Shown here: one piece after another, positions 1-7,571 of the stretch | Numbering within the stretch: position 1 is the first letter of the stretch | Layout of the letters: every line of letters begins with the position of its first letter | Assembly: GCA_005778045.1 (NCBI GenBank) | Contig: SXKQ01000145.1 | Span: forward strand, 1 to 15,164 | DNA: 15,164 nt | Direction of reading: 5' to 3' | Origin: Planctomycetia bacterium | GTDB lineage: Bacteria > Planctomycetota > UBA1135 > GCA-002686595 | Position numbers and translations under genes: made by a program | Notes under the pieces: generated by a model | The model's input: only the letters and a program-made list of their open reading frames with translations | Database searches by the model: none | Told to the model about the DNA's origin: nothing

Positions 1-677
1 GCATCGACAACGTCGTCTTCATCTCGATCCTGACGGGCAAGCTGCCTGCGGACGAGCAGGCCAGAGCGCGGCGCATCGGGCTCGTGCTCGCGATGGGAAT
101 GCGCATCGCGCTGCTCCTCGCGATTGGCTGGGTGATGGGACTGACCACGCCGCTCTTCTCGGTCGTCGAGCACAGCTTCAGCGGTCGCGACCTGATCCTG
201 CTCGTCGGCGGCCTGTTCCTCGTCGGCAAGGCGACATGGGAGATCCACGACAAGCTCGAAGGCGGCGTGCACGAGAAGGCTGGAAGCGCGCGGCGCGCCA
301 GCCTCGGTTCGATCCTCGCCCAGATCGTGGTGCTCGACATCGTGTTCTCGCTCGACAGCGTGATCACCGCGGTCGGCATGGCGAAGCATGTCGGCGTCAT
401 GATCGCGGCCGTGGTGGCCTCCGTGCTCGTGATGCTCGTGTTCGCGGGCCGCATCGCGACCTTCATCGAGAATCACCCGACGATGAAGGTGCTCGCGCTC
501 TCCTTCCTGCTGCTCATCGGCGTCGTGCTGATGGCCGACGGGTTCGGGCAGCACATCAGCAAGGGCTACATCTACTCGGCGATGGCCTTCTCGCTGTTCG
601 TCGAGGTACTGAACCTGCGCGTGCGCAAGCGCGTGCAGCCGCCGGTCGAGCTGCACCAGAGCTACGTCGAGAAGTAG
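1..677 (+). CDS. TerC-family integral membrane protein (5' end outside window)
   Basis: The reading frame is open from the first base (first full codon at base 3), so the true start lies upstream; about 224 residues are visible. The visible N-terminus IDNVVFISILTGKLP carries the acidic residue in a membrane helix that marks the TerC family, and a second such motif, VLDIVFSLDSVITAVGMA, lies near residue 110. At least six hydrophobic segments follow one another, including LILLVGGLFLVGKATWEIHD and the C-terminal SAMAFSLFVEVLNLRVRKR. Family members are inner-membrane proteins linked to tellurite resistance and, in better-studied cases, to metal (Mn) export; the substrate here cannot be told from sequence. 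It ends seven bases from the stop of the convergent oxidase gene. No tellurite-resistance neighbours are visible. Confidence 0.93.
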   Translation, partial: IDNVVFISILTGKLPADEQARARRIGLVLAMGMRIALLLAIGWVMGLTTPLFSVVEHSFSGRDLILLVGGLFLVGKATWEIHDKLEGGVHEKAGSARRASLGSILAQIVVLDIVFSLDSVITAVGMAKHVGVMIAAVVASVLVMLVFAGRIATFIENHPTMKVLALSFLLLIGVVLMADGFGQHISKGYIYSAMAFSLFVEVLNLRVRKRVQPPVELHQSYVEK

Positions 678-683
678 CGCGGT

Positions 684-1943
684 TCAGAGCCCGAACGCGC
701 CGCCCCAAGCGTCCGCCGCACCCGCGAAGCGCGCGGGATCGAAGAAGCGCGCGCTGAACGCGCCGACGGGCGCGCCTTCGAGCAGCTGCGCGACGCCCTC
801 GCCCACCGAGGGCGCGAGCTTGAAGCCGTGGCCCGAGAAGCCCGAGACGATGAACAGGTTCTGGAAGCCCGGGTAGGCTCCGATGAGCGCCTGCGCGTCG
901 GGCGTGAGCGTGTACCAAGCCGCGAGCGTGCCGGCGTCCGGCTGCGCGGCGTAGCGCGGCAGGCGACGCGCGAGAACGTCCCGCGACCAGCGTGAAAACT
1001 CGGGGGAGACGGTCTCTTCGAGCGTGTCGGGATCGTCGAGCACGTGGTCGCGCTCGTAGTCCATGGCGCCGACGCGCGTGCGCTCGCGCCGCGGCTCGCA
1101 GCGCGCGTAGTAGCCGTGCTCGATATCGAGCAGCACCGGGTGCGCGGGCTCGGCCTCCGATGACGCGGCGAAGCGCGGGTCGAACTCGGCGTCCATTCCA
1201 CCGGAGAGCGTCGGACGCGTGCGCGTGCGCTCGGGCGGCATCGCGAGGAAGTGCTGCTCGGGTCGTACGACCTTGAGCGGCAGATCGACGCCCGCACGCT
1301 GCAGCAGGCGGCGCGTCCACGGGCCGGCCGCGATCACGATGCGCTCGCAGTCGAAGTCGCCATCGCTCGTGCGCACGCCGCGCACACGCGCGCCGTCGAG
1401 GATGAGCTCCTGCACCTCGACCCCCGGGCGCGCCGTCGCTCCGGCTCCACGGGCCACTGCCACGAAGGCTTCGACCGTGCGCTGTGGATCGACGAAGCCC
1501 GCACCGGGCTCCCATGCGCCGAGCGCGCCGTCGGACACGTCGATGCCAGGCACGAGTTCGCGCATGCGCCGTGCGTCGACGAGCTCGACCTCCGCTCCGC
1601 ACTCCTGCATCAGCGCGGCGTTGCGCGCGACGAGCTCGACGGTCCCAGGCCGGCCCGGACCACCGATCGTGAGCACGCCGCTGCGCGTGAAGCCGATCGG
1701 GCGACCATGGCGTGTCTCGAAGCTCGCGTAGTCTCGCAAGCTGTCGCGCGCCATGCCGACGAGCTCGCGGTCGCTGTAGAACTGCCTGCAGATCGCGCCC
1801 GAGCGGCCCGAGGAGCCGGCGCCGAAGTGACGGCGCTCGAGCAACAGCACCGGCTTCTCGATCGGATCCGTCCGGCGCGCGCGAGCGAGCGCGATGGAAG
1901 CTCCCATCACCCCGCCGCCGACGATCAGCGTGTCGACTCGCAT
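684..1943 (-). CDS. FAD-dependent oxidoreductase, DAO / sarcosine oxidase beta-subunit type
   Basis: This 419-residue protein starts with a dinucleotide-binding fold (IVGGGVMG, residues 7-14, the GxGxxG that binds the FAD ADP moiety). The family motif GSSGRSGAICRQFYS lies near residues 43-57 and the C-terminal flavin-contact motif SGHGFKLAPSVGEG at 370-383. Such enzymes oxidise secondary or primary amines or amino acids such as sarcosine, glycine or D-amino acids to imines. The substrate cannot be assigned. At the AWYTLTPD motif (342-349), where monomeric sarcosine oxidases carry the Cys that links FAD covalently, there is no Cys, so FAD is probably non-covalent. Start: ATG at 1943, just before the Rossmann strand. 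It has no Shine-Dalgarno; GATCAT sits 8 bases upstream. No other Sox subunits lie beside it. Confidence 0.88.
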   Translation of the reverse strand: MRVDTLIVGGGVMGASIALARARRTDPIEKPVLLLERRHFGAGSSGRSGAICRQFYSDRELVGMARDSLRDYASFETRHGRPIGFTRSGVLTIGGPGRPGTVELVARNAALMQECGAEVELVDARRMRELVPGIDVSDGALGAWEPGAGFVDPQRTVEAFVAVARGAGATARPGVEVQELILDGARVRGVRTSDGDFDCERIVIAAGPWTRRLLQRAGVDLPLKVVRPEQHFLAMPPERTRTRPTLSGGMDAEFDPRFAASSEAEPAHPVLLDIEHGYYARCEPRRERTRVGAMDYERDHVLDDPDTLEETVSPEFSRWSRDVLARRLPRYAAQPDAGTLAAWYTLTPDAQALIGAYPGFQNLFIVSGFSGHGFKLAPSVGEGVAQLLEGAPVGAFSARFFDPARFAGAADAWGGAFGL

Positions 1944-1981
1944 GGCGCTCGATGATCGCGCGGGCGCGGCGCGAGACGGCG

Positions 1982-2017
1982 CAAAAAGACAGCAACCCCG
2001 CCCGGAAGCGGGGTTGC
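1982..2017 (-). terminator. Intrinsic terminator of the minus-strand RNA
   Basis: A perfect 9-bp inverted repeat (GCAACCCCG at 1992-2000, CGGGGTTGC at 2009-2017) with an 8-base loop is followed, reading the minus strand, by TGTCTTTTTGC. GC-rich stem plus T run is the classic intrinsic terminator layout on the minus strand only. No minus-strand protein gene lies upstream, so it implies a transcript from within 2018-2290. It lies 38 bases before the start of the oxidase gene and would insulate that gene from the RNA. Confidence 0.7.
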
Positions 2018-2257
2018 CTAGAGGAAGTCAGCACCCGGAGCGAGGGGATCGCGACCGCGCCGGCCAAGCGAGGGGGTATGTCGGCCGGGGTCAAACCCGG
2101 GTGTGGGCTTCTCCCCGCCCCGATTACGCAGGTTGGCGGCCGCCGGGGGCGGGAAAGTGCCCGGAATTGCGAAGTCGTGGCTCCACCACCGGGTCTTGGG
2201 GGCGATGCGGAGTCCAAGCCCAAGATCTTGTGGCCCTTGGGCGCCCGCTCCTCTGCA
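2018..2257 (-). ncRNA. Structured non-coding RNA, 6S-like candidate
   Basis: No convincing protein is encoded here. Read on the minus strand, the ends pair as a closing stem: AGAGGA (2249-2254) with TCCTCT (2020-2025), then GCGCCC (2239-2244) with GGGTGC (2031-2036), separated by an internal loop. Inside is a strong stem, TTTCCCGCCCC (2146-2156) with GGGGCGGGGAG (2111-2121), extended past an internal loop by GGGC/GCCC (2159-2162 and 2105-2108). A further hairpin, CCGGG-TTTGAC-CCCGG, spans 2085-2100. Several pairs are G-U in the minus-strand RNA and would be A-C mismatches on the other strand, so the fold favours minus transcription, as does the terminator. The order stem-GAG-AAGCC-hairpin resembles E. 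coli 6S RNA, which binds RNA polymerase. Length (about 240 nt) is longer than the typical 180-200. The 5' end is a guess. GCCCAAG/CTTGGGC (2218-2224 and 2236-2242) offers a competing hairpin. The 6S identity is an inference; a structured RNA is better supported. Confidence 0.55.
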
Positions 2258-2264
2258 CTAGGAT
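2237..2264 (+). promoter_or_regulatory. Weak candidate promoter for ispG
   Basis: TTGGGC (2237-2242), a 16-base spacer and TAGGAT (2259-2264, four of six matches to TATAAT) would start transcription about 20 bases before ispG. It would overlap the 5' end of the opposing RNA gene. Match quality is modest and no other evidence supports it. Confidence 0.22.
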
Positions 2265-2291
2265 GACGCGCCCTTTGGGGGCTACCCACCG

Positions 2292-3425
2292 ATGATTCCC
2301 CCGCGCACGACCCGCACCATCCAGATCCGCCACCTGAAGGTCGGCGGCTCGGCCCCCATCGCCGTCCAGTCCATGGCGGCCACCCAGACCCGCGACATCC
2401 CGGCCACCCTCCGGCAGGTGCGCATCCTCGAGGAGGCCGGCGCCGACCTGATCCGCATCGCGGTCGACAGCCAGGCTGATGTCGACGCGCTGGTGCAGAT
2501 CCGCGCTCAGACGAAGAGCCTGCTCTCGGTCGACCTGCAGGAGAATTACCGCCTCGCGGAGAAGGTGGCGCCCTACGTCGACAAGCTCCGCTACAACCCC
2601 GGGCACCTGCACCACCACGAGAAGCAGAAGCCCGTGGAGGAGAAGGTCGCGTACCTCGTCGGCATCGCGCGCCAGCACGGACTGGCCCTGCGCATCGGCA
2701 TCAACGCCGGCTCGATCGCGCCGGCCTACAAGGAGCGCTTCGGCGAGGACCATGTCGCGGCGATCGTGGCCTGCGCGGTCGATCACTGCCGCATGGTCGA
2801 TGCCCTCGGATTCGGCGACTACGTTGTATCCATCAAGGACTCCGACCCGCGCCTCGTCGTCGACGCCAACGTGCGCTTCGCAGCCGAGCGTCCCGACGTG
2901 CCGATCCACCTCGGCGTCACGGAAGCGGGCATGCCGCCCGAGGGCATCATCAAGACGCGCATCGCCTTCGAGCAGCTGCTCGCGCGCGGCATCGGCGACA
3001 CGCTGCGCGTCTCGCTGACCGTGCCGTTCGACGACAAGGGCCTCGAGATCAGGGTCGGGCGCGAGCTGATCGCCGACATCGAGGCCGGCCGCTTCCGCTC
3101 GGTGCCGCCGAACTTCTTCGACGGGCTCAACATCATCGCCTGCCCGTCGTGCTCGCGCGTCGAGAACGCGCGCTTCATCGAGCTCGCCGCGGACGTCAAG
3201 CAGATGACGGCCTACGCCAAGGAGCACGACCTGACCATCGCCGTCATGGGCTGCCGCGTGAATGGCCCGGGCGAAACGGACGATGCCGACCTCGGCCTGT
3301 GGTGCGGCCCGAACTTCGTCAATCTCAAGCGCGGACCGGCAGACGCGGGCACTTTCAGCTATGACGAGATTCTCGGCGCGCTGCGCCACGAGCTCGACGC
3401 GCTGATCGTCGCGCGCGCCAAGTAG
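2292..3425 (+). CDS. ispG: 4-hydroxy-3-methylbut-2-en-1-yl diphosphate synthase (IspG/GcpE)
   Basis: IspG is the [4Fe-4S] enzyme that reductively converts MEcPP to HMBPP, the penultimate step of the MEP isoprenoid pathway in the cytoplasm. The 377-residue protein has the family opening [21 protein letters not shown], a TIM-barrel body with YNPGH (101-105), and the C-terminal Fe-S domain. The three cluster cysteines are visible as CPSC (Cys284, Cys287) and GCRVNGPGE (Cys321), with the fourth ligand Glu328. Length fits the short bacterial form without the extra domain of plant and chlamydial enzymes. Start: ATG at 2292, nine codons before the conserved TI motif. No clear Shine-Dalgarno is present; only a G run lies upstream. 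It stands alone, and the next gene starts 57 bases on. All key residues are present. Confidence 0.97.
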   Translation: MIPPRTTRTIQIRHLKVGGSAPIAVQSMAATQTRDIPATLRQVRILEEAGADLIRIAVDSQADVDALVQIRAQTKSLLSVDLQENYRLAEKVAPYVDKLRYNPGHLHHHEKQKPVEEKVAYLVGIARQHGLALRIGINAGSIAPAYKERFGEDHVAAIVACAVDHCRMVDALGFGDYVVSIKDSDPRLVVDANVRFAAERPDVPIHLGVTEAGMPPEGIIKTRIAFEQLLARGIGDTLRVSLTVPFDDKGLEIRVGRELIADIEAGRFRSVPPNFFDGLNIIACPSCSRVENARFIELAADVKQMTAYAKEHDLTIAVMGCRVNGPGETDDADLGLWCGPNFVNLKRGPADAGTFSYDEILGALRHELDALIVARAK

Positions 3426-3468
3426 GACACTGCGGCCGAGACTCTGGCGCTGTCGCGCGCCGGGGCCG

Positions 3469-3474
3469 TACGCT
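3469..3474 (+). promoter_or_regulatory. TANNNT hexamer (TACGCT) before the first amidohydrolase
   Basis: TACGCT ends 8 bases before the ATG at 3483, where no Shine-Dalgarno is seen. This matches the -10 position expected of a leaderless transcript. No convincing -35 was found. Confidence 0.25.
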
Positions 3475-3482
3475 TGGCTGCC

Positions 3483-4790
3483 ATGCGTACCGCCGCGCTT
3501 TCACTCGCTTGTGCTCTGCTCGCGGTTTCGGCCGCGGCGCAGGAACTCCCCCACGCCTTCGTCGGCGCTCGCGTGCTGCCTGTGTCCGGACCTCCTGTGG
3601 AGGACGGGGTCGTGGTCGTGCAGTTCAGGCGCATCCGCGCCGTCGGCGCGCGCGGTTCGGTCGACGTGCCCGCGGGCGCGAAGGTCATCGACGTGAAGGG
3701 CAAGGTGCTGATGCCGGGTCTCGTCGACACGCACAGCCACGTCGGCGGCGGATGGGGCGCTGACTCGAGCGCGCCGATCCAGCCGGATGTGCGCATGCTC
3801 GACGCGGTGAACTGCCGCGACGCCGGCCTGCAGCGCGCGCAGGCGGGAGGCATCACGACGCTGAATTTGATGAGCGGCAGCGGCCACCTGATGAGCGGCC
3901 AGACGATCTACCTGAAGAATCGCGACGTGCGCACGATCGAGGAGCAGTGCTACCGCTTCGACGATGGCTCGCCGATGGGCGGGATGAAGATGGCGAACGG
4001 CACGAACAGCCAGCAGGACCCGCCGTTCCCCGGCACACGCGGCAAGTCGGCGGCGCTCGTGCGCGAGCGCTTCCTCGCGGCGCAGGAATACAAGCGCAAG
4101 GTCGACGCGGCCGCTGGCGACGCGAGCAAACTCCCCTCGCGTGACCTCGGGCACGAGGCGCTGCTCGAGATCCTCTCGGGCAAGCGCATCGTCCACCACC
4201 ACACGCACCGTCATGACGACATCGTCACCGTGCTGCGACTCTCGAAGGAGTTCGGATTCCGCGTCGTGCTGCACCACGTCAGCGAGGCGTGGAAGGTGGC
4301 CGACGAGATCGCGGCGGCGAACGCGCCCTGCTCTCTGATCGTGCTCGACACGCCCGGCGGAAAGCTGGAGGCGATGGACTTCGACGCCCGCTCGGCGGCG
4401 GAGCTCGAGAAGCTCGGTCGACCGGACTTGGTCGGTTTCCACACCGACGACTGGATCACGGACTCCCGGCTTTTCCTGCGCAGCGCCGCGCTCGCCGTGA
4501 GGGCGGGCGTGTCGCGCGAGACGGCACTCGCGGGACTCACGCTCAACGCGGCAAACATGCTCGACCTCGGCGCCCGCGTCGGCAGCCTCGAGCCCGGCAA
4601 GGACGCGGACTTCATCGTGCTGTCGGGCGATCCGCTCTCGACATACACGCGCGTAGAGCAGACCTGGATCGAGGGCAACAAGGTCTTCGACCTCGCCAAC
4701 GAGGAGGATCGGCTCTGGGCGGAGGGCGGGTGGGGCGCGGGCCTCGCGCGCGCCGGAGCGCTGTGCTGCATCGGGGAGGCGGTGAAGTGA
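3483..4790 (+). CDS. Exported metal-dependent amidohydrolase (imidazolonepropionase-like)
   Basis: A 435-residue protein of the amidohydrolase superfamily. Residues 1-20 form a signal peptide (MRTAALSLACALLAVSAAAQ), so it should act outside the cytoplasm. Starting at ATG 3483 rather than the TTG at 3474 gives the cleanest signal. Metal ligands typical of the fold are present: HSH (84-86) after MPGLVD, a His-rich block HHHTHRHDD (238-246), HH (264-265) and the catalytic Asp in FHTDDW (Asp322/Asp323). The C-terminal beta-sandwich return motif GSLEPGKDADFIVLSGDP is intact. Such enzymes hydrolyse amide or related bonds in cyclic or peptide substrates; the substrate here is unknown. Its stop overlaps the start of the next gene by one base (TGATG), so the two are translationally coupled and probably work together. 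Confidence 0.88.
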   Translation: MRTAALSLACALLAVSAAAQELPHAFVGARVLPVSGPPVEDGVVVVQFRRIRAVGARGSVDVPAGAKVIDVKGKVLMPGLVDTHSHVGGGWGADSSAPIQPDVRMLDAVNCRDAGLQRAQAGGITTLNLMSGSGHLMSGQTIYLKNRDVRTIEEQCYRFDDGSPMGGMKMANGTNSQQDPPFPGTRGKSAALVRERFLAAQEYKRKVDAAAGDASKLPSRDLGHEALLEILSGKRIVHHHTHRHDDIVTVLRLSKEFGFRVVLHHVSEAWKVADEIAAANAPCSLIVLDTPGGKLEAMDFDARSAAELEKLGRPDLVGFHTDDWITDSRLFLRSAALAVRAGVSRETALAGLTLNAANMLDLGARVGSLEPGKDADFIVLSGDPLSTYTRVEQTWIEGNKVFDLANEEDRLWAEGGWGAGLARAGALCCIGEAVK

Positions 4791-6001
4791 TGGATCCGAA
4801 GCTCTTCCGAGCGCTCGCGCTCGCTCTCCTCTCGCTGCCGTCGCTCGCGCAGGACCTCGTGGTCCGCGGCGAGCGCGTCCACACCGTCTCTGGCGCCGTG
4901 ATCGAGAACGGCATCGTCGTCGTGAAGGACGGCAAGATCATCGCCGTCGGCAACGAGCGCCAAGTGCAGCCGCCGGTCGGCGTGCGCACGCTGTCGGCGA
5001 AGGTCGTGACGCCCGGCCTGATCGACGCGCACAGCGTGGTCGGCCTCGCGGGCTACCTGAACCAATCGCAGGACCAAGACCAGCACGACCCGACCGGTCC
5101 AATCCAGCCCGAGCTGCGCGCGATCGACGCCTACAACGCCCGCGAGCGCTTGGTCGAGTGGGTGCGCGGCTTCGGCGTGACCACGCTGCACACCGGTCAC
5201 GGTCCGCAGTCGCTCATTTCAGGCCAGACGATGATCGTGAAGACGCGCGGCGAGACGATCGACGAGGCCGTGATCGTGCCGCGGGCGATGATCGCCGCGA
5301 CTCTCGGCACGGGCTCGCGCACAAAGTCGCCCGGTACCGCCGGCAAGCAGATGTCGATGCTGCGCGAGGCGCTGATCGGCGCGCAGGAGCACCAGCGCAA
5401 GCTGCGTGCGGCTGGCGACGATGCCAGCAAGCGTCCCGAACGCGACCTGCGCAAGGAAGCGCTCGTCGACGTGCTCGAGCGCAAGGCACCGCTGCTCGTC
5501 ACCGCGCATCGCCATCAAGACATCGTGTCCGCGCTGCGCCTCGCGAGCGAGTTCGGCTTCCAGCTCGTGCTCGACGGTGCGAGCGAGTCCTACCTCGTGA
5601 TGGACGAGCTGCGCTTGGCCAAGGTGCCCGTGATCGTGCACCCGCCGATGGCGCGTTTCGTGGAAGAACTCGAGAACGCGAGCCGCTCCACGTACCGCAA
5701 GCTCGCCGATGCGAACGTGCCCTTCACGCTCCAGTCAGGCTATGAGGGTTACGTCCCGAAGACTCGCGTCGTGCTCTACGAGGCCGGCGTGGCCGCGGCC
5801 TATGGTCTCGGTCCCGAGCGCGCACTGCGCTCGATCACGCTCGATGCGGCGAAGATCCTCGGGCTCGACGCGCGACTCGGCAGCCTCGATGTCGGCAAGG
5901 ACGGCGACCTCGCGCTCTACGACGGCGACCCGTTCGAGTACACCTCGCACTGCATTGGTACCGTGATCGACGGCGTGTCGGTGTTCGAGGGCTCGCGCTA
6001 G
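4790..6001 (+). CDS. Exported amidohydrolase-like protein with degenerate active site
   Basis: This 403-residue paralogue of the preceding gene starts at ATG 4790 inside its stop codon, giving a signal peptide (MDPKLFRALALALLSLPSLAQ). The fold looks complete: the N-terminal sandwich (GIVVVKDGKIIAVG), TPGLIDAHS and the C-terminal GSLDVGKDGDLALYDGDP are present. The active site is not. HxH has become HSV (residues 81-83), the HH pair is DG (262-263), and the HTDD region is QSGYE (315-319), so the catalytic Asp is missing. His240 and His242 remain. I infer a non-catalytic partner or a protein with altered chemistry; coupling to an intact paralogue suggests a heteromeric complex. It could still be an enzyme with one metal. 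The stop TAG (5999-6001) shares CTAG with the convergent pseudogene. Confidence 0.86.
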   Translation: MDPKLFRALALALLSLPSLAQDLVVRGERVHTVSGAVIENGIVVVKDGKIIAVGNERQVQPPVGVRTLSAKVVTPGLIDAHSVVGLAGYLNQSQDQDQHDPTGPIQPELRAIDAYNARERLVEWVRGFGVTTLHTGHGPQSLISGQTMIVKTRGETIDEAVIVPRAMIAATLGTGSRTKSPGTAGKQMSMLREALIGAQEHQRKLRAAGDDASKRPERDLRKEALVDVLERKAPLLVTAHRHQDIVSALRLASEFGFQLVLDGASESYLVMDELRLAKVPVIVHPPMARFVEELENASRSTYRKLADANVPFTLQSGYEGYVPKTRVVLYEAGVAAAYGLGPERALRSITLDAAKILGLDARLGSLDVGKDGDLALYDGDPFEYTSHCIGTVIDGVSVFEGSR

Positions 6002-6602
6002 CGCGCGGCGACCGTGTGGACGAGGGCCCCGGAGAAAGTGGTCCAGAGCGGCGCGATCGCGGCTTCGCGCCAGCCCAGCGCACGGGGCTTCGCGCGCGTC
6101 CAGCTCGAACTCTCGTACGGCGCATCGCGCGTGCGCCACGTGCGCCAGGCAAAGAAGAACGTCAGCATCGCGAGGAGCAGCAAGCCGGGAGGATGCGGGG
6201 CTCCGTTGGCGCGCGTCGACTCCGGTGCGGTGAGGACGAGCGTGAAGACAGCGAGGGACAGCGCTCCGGCGGACTGCGATCCGCGGCGGACGTCGGGATG
6301 ACCGCGACGGCTCCGTAGACGAGCGCCATCGGCTCCAGCGCGAGCGCGAATCCGCAGCTCACGGCGACCAGCGGGGTCGCGAGGCCCGTCGAAAGGCGCG
6401 GGAGCCAGCGGTGGGACTACACGGCAAACGCGCCCGAGAGCACGAATAGGCCGGGGAACGCCGAGTACGCGAGCGGCGCGGCCAGCATGTCGAAGCGCGC
6501 CGCGGACAGCACGCCGGCGAGGATCGAGATGGCGAGGTACACCCACGCGCCGTGCGCCTTCGCGGGATCCGGCGCCTTCAGCTTGGGGGCGTATTCGCCC
6601 AT
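5998..6602 (-). pseudogene. YwiC-like membrane protein gene, broken by a stop and a frameshift
   Basis: Frame one runs from ATG 6602 (MGEYAPKLKAPDPAKAHGAW) to an in-frame TAG at 6417-6419. The same frame continues beyond it with membrane-like sequence (STGLATPLVAVSCGFALALE) until about 6275. There sense moves to another frame (GALSLAVFTLVLTA, LLLLAMLTFFFAWRTWRT) that ends at TAG 5998-6000. The 605 bases plus one lost base give 202 codons, so a single-base deletion near 6270-6285 explains the shift. At least five hydrophobic segments are recovered. HGAW near the N-terminus and a late PRALGWREA segment resemble YwiC-like proteins (function unknown, usually about 240 residues). The family assignment is from memory. 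Two independent lesions argue for a true pseudogene over one sequencing error. TACGGT lies 9 bases before the start. Confidence 0.7.
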
Positions 6603-6611
6603 ACTCAGTGG

Positions 6612-6617
6612 ACCGTA
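6612..6617 (-). promoter_or_regulatory. TANNNT hexamer (TACGGT) before the broken YwiC-like gene
   Basis: On the minus strand TACGGT ends 9 bases before the ATG at 6602, with no Shine-Dalgarno between. It fits the -10 position of a leaderless or very short-leader transcript. Confidence 0.22.
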
Positions 6618-6688
6618 GCAGGATTCCCGCGCGCACGGCTGCGGCGGGAGATACGCCGAAGGCCGTAGCGACGCGGAGACTATCGCCC

Positions 6689-7480
6689 ATGCAGCGCACA
6701 CGACTGGCTTGCGAGGAACGAGGCGCTGGGAAGCCCGTGCTGCTCGTTCATGGCTTTCCTTTCCACCGCGGGCAGTGGAGCGCGATCGTGCCGGCTCTCG
6801 CACTGCATGCACGCGTGATCGTGCCCGACTTGCGCGGATTTGGCGGCAGCGCGTTCGGCCCGAGCGGCGATGAGATCGTGCAGTCGATGGATGCGCACGC
6901 GGACGAGCTCGCGGAGCTGCTCGACTCTCTGCGGGTGAGCGAGCCCGTGACGCTGGTGGGCGTCTCGATGGGCGGCTACGTTTCGTTCTCGTTCTTCCGT
7001 CGTCATCGCGCACGGATCGGCGCTCTCGCGCTGTGCAACACGCGGGCCATCGCGGATACGCCCGAGGGAGCCGCAGGTCGCGCCACGCTCGCGGCCCGTG
7101 TGCTCGTCGAGGGGCCAGCGCCCGTGATCGAAGGCATGCTGCCGCGCCTGCTCGCCCCGGAGACGCTCGCCTCGCGGCCGGACGTGGTGGCAAGCGTGGG
7201 CGAGTTGATGGAAGTCGCACCCCCCGCTGGCATCGCGGCGTCCCTGCGCGGCATGGCCGCCCGCCGCGATTCGACGGCGCTGCTACCGCACATCGACGTG
7301 CCCACTCTGGTGGTGGTCGGTGAGCACGACGTGATCTCGCCGCCCGCCGAGATGCGCAGCATCGCGACCGCGATCTCTCGAGCACGCCTCGTCGAGCTCC
7401 CTCGCTGCGGCCACATGTCGACCCACGAGGCGCCGCAGGGCCTCGCCAGCGCGCTCGAGTCGTTCGTGCGCGCTCTCTAG
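6689..7480 (+). CDS. Alpha/beta-fold hydrolase
   Basis: A 263-residue protein of the alpha/beta hydrolase superfamily, complete and cytoplasmic (no signal peptide). VLLVHGFPFHRGQW (17-30) supplies the oxyanion-hole HGF. The nucleophile elbow GVSMG gives Ser93, the acid is Asp214 in VVGEHDVISP, and the base is His242 in RCGHMSTHEAP. The PDLRGFGGS motif (46-54) is typical of the esterase, haloperoxidase and 3-oxoadipate enol-lactonase branch. The substrate cannot be inferred from sequence. I chose ATG 6689 because homology begins a few residues later and GGAG (6675-6678) lies 10 bases upstream; an upstream GTG at 6608 would add 27 unconserved residues. It is divergent from the broken YwiC-like gene, with an 86-base gap. 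Confidence 0.9.
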   Translation: MQRTRLACEERGAGKPVLLVHGFPFHRGQWSAIVPALALHARVIVPDLRGFGGSAFGPSGDEIVQSMDAHADELAELLDSLRVSEPVTLVGVSMGGYVSFSFFRRHRARIGALALCNTRAIADTPEGAAGRATLAARVLVEGPAPVIEGMLPRLLAPETLASRPDVVASVGELMEVAPPAGIAASLRGMAARRDSTALLPHIDVPTLVVVGEHDVISPPAEMRSIATAISRARLVELPRCGHMSTHEAPQGLASALESFVRAL

Positions 7481-7486
7481 CGATCC

Positions 7487-7502
7487 GCGGAAGAAGTTCC
7501 GT
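7487..7502 (+). terminator. Small hairpin after the hydrolase gene
   Basis: CGGAA-GAAG-TTCCG (7488-7501) begins 8 bases after the hydrolase stop. The outer G/T pair at 7487/7502 pairs as G-U in the plus-strand RNA. There is no T run, so termination activity is uncertain. The only T run nearby is at 7557-7561 and is not adjacent to a good stem. Confidence 0.25.
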
Positions 7503-7571
7503 CGCGAGCTAAAGCCATTTCGTCGTGGCGGGCACCGCACTGTCGCGGCAGGGCGCTTTTTCGACAGGCTT

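Noticed and set aside
2018..2040. Plus-strand GAGGAAGTC resembling the RNase P RNA signature GAGGAAAGTC
   Set aside because: No ACAGAA partner motif or RNase P-size fold is found on the plus strand, while terminator and G-U pairs favour the minus strand.
2085..2103. Minus-strand GGGTTTGACCCC resembling a tRNA T-arm
   Set aside because: The loop would be six bases, not seven, and no acceptor, D or anticodon arms can be placed around it.
556..2289. A 577-codon open frame on the minus strand overlapping the oxidase gene
   Set aside because: It is an Arg-rich, low-complexity shadow in another frame of a well-supported FAD oxidoreductase; such long shadows are expected at this G+C content.
2124..3389. 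A 421-codon minus-strand open frame opposite ispG
   Set aside because: It is the antisense shadow of ispG, with the Asp/Val/Arg/His bias typical of reverse frames.
3474..3482. TTG start three codons upstream of the first amidohydrolase
   Set aside because: ATG 3483 gives a cleaner signal peptide, and the extra residues add nothing.
7540..7567. CTGTCG/CGACAG repeat around a T5 run as a terminator
   Set aside because: The T run lies in the loop rather than after the stem, and the 16-base loop is large for an intrinsic terminator.
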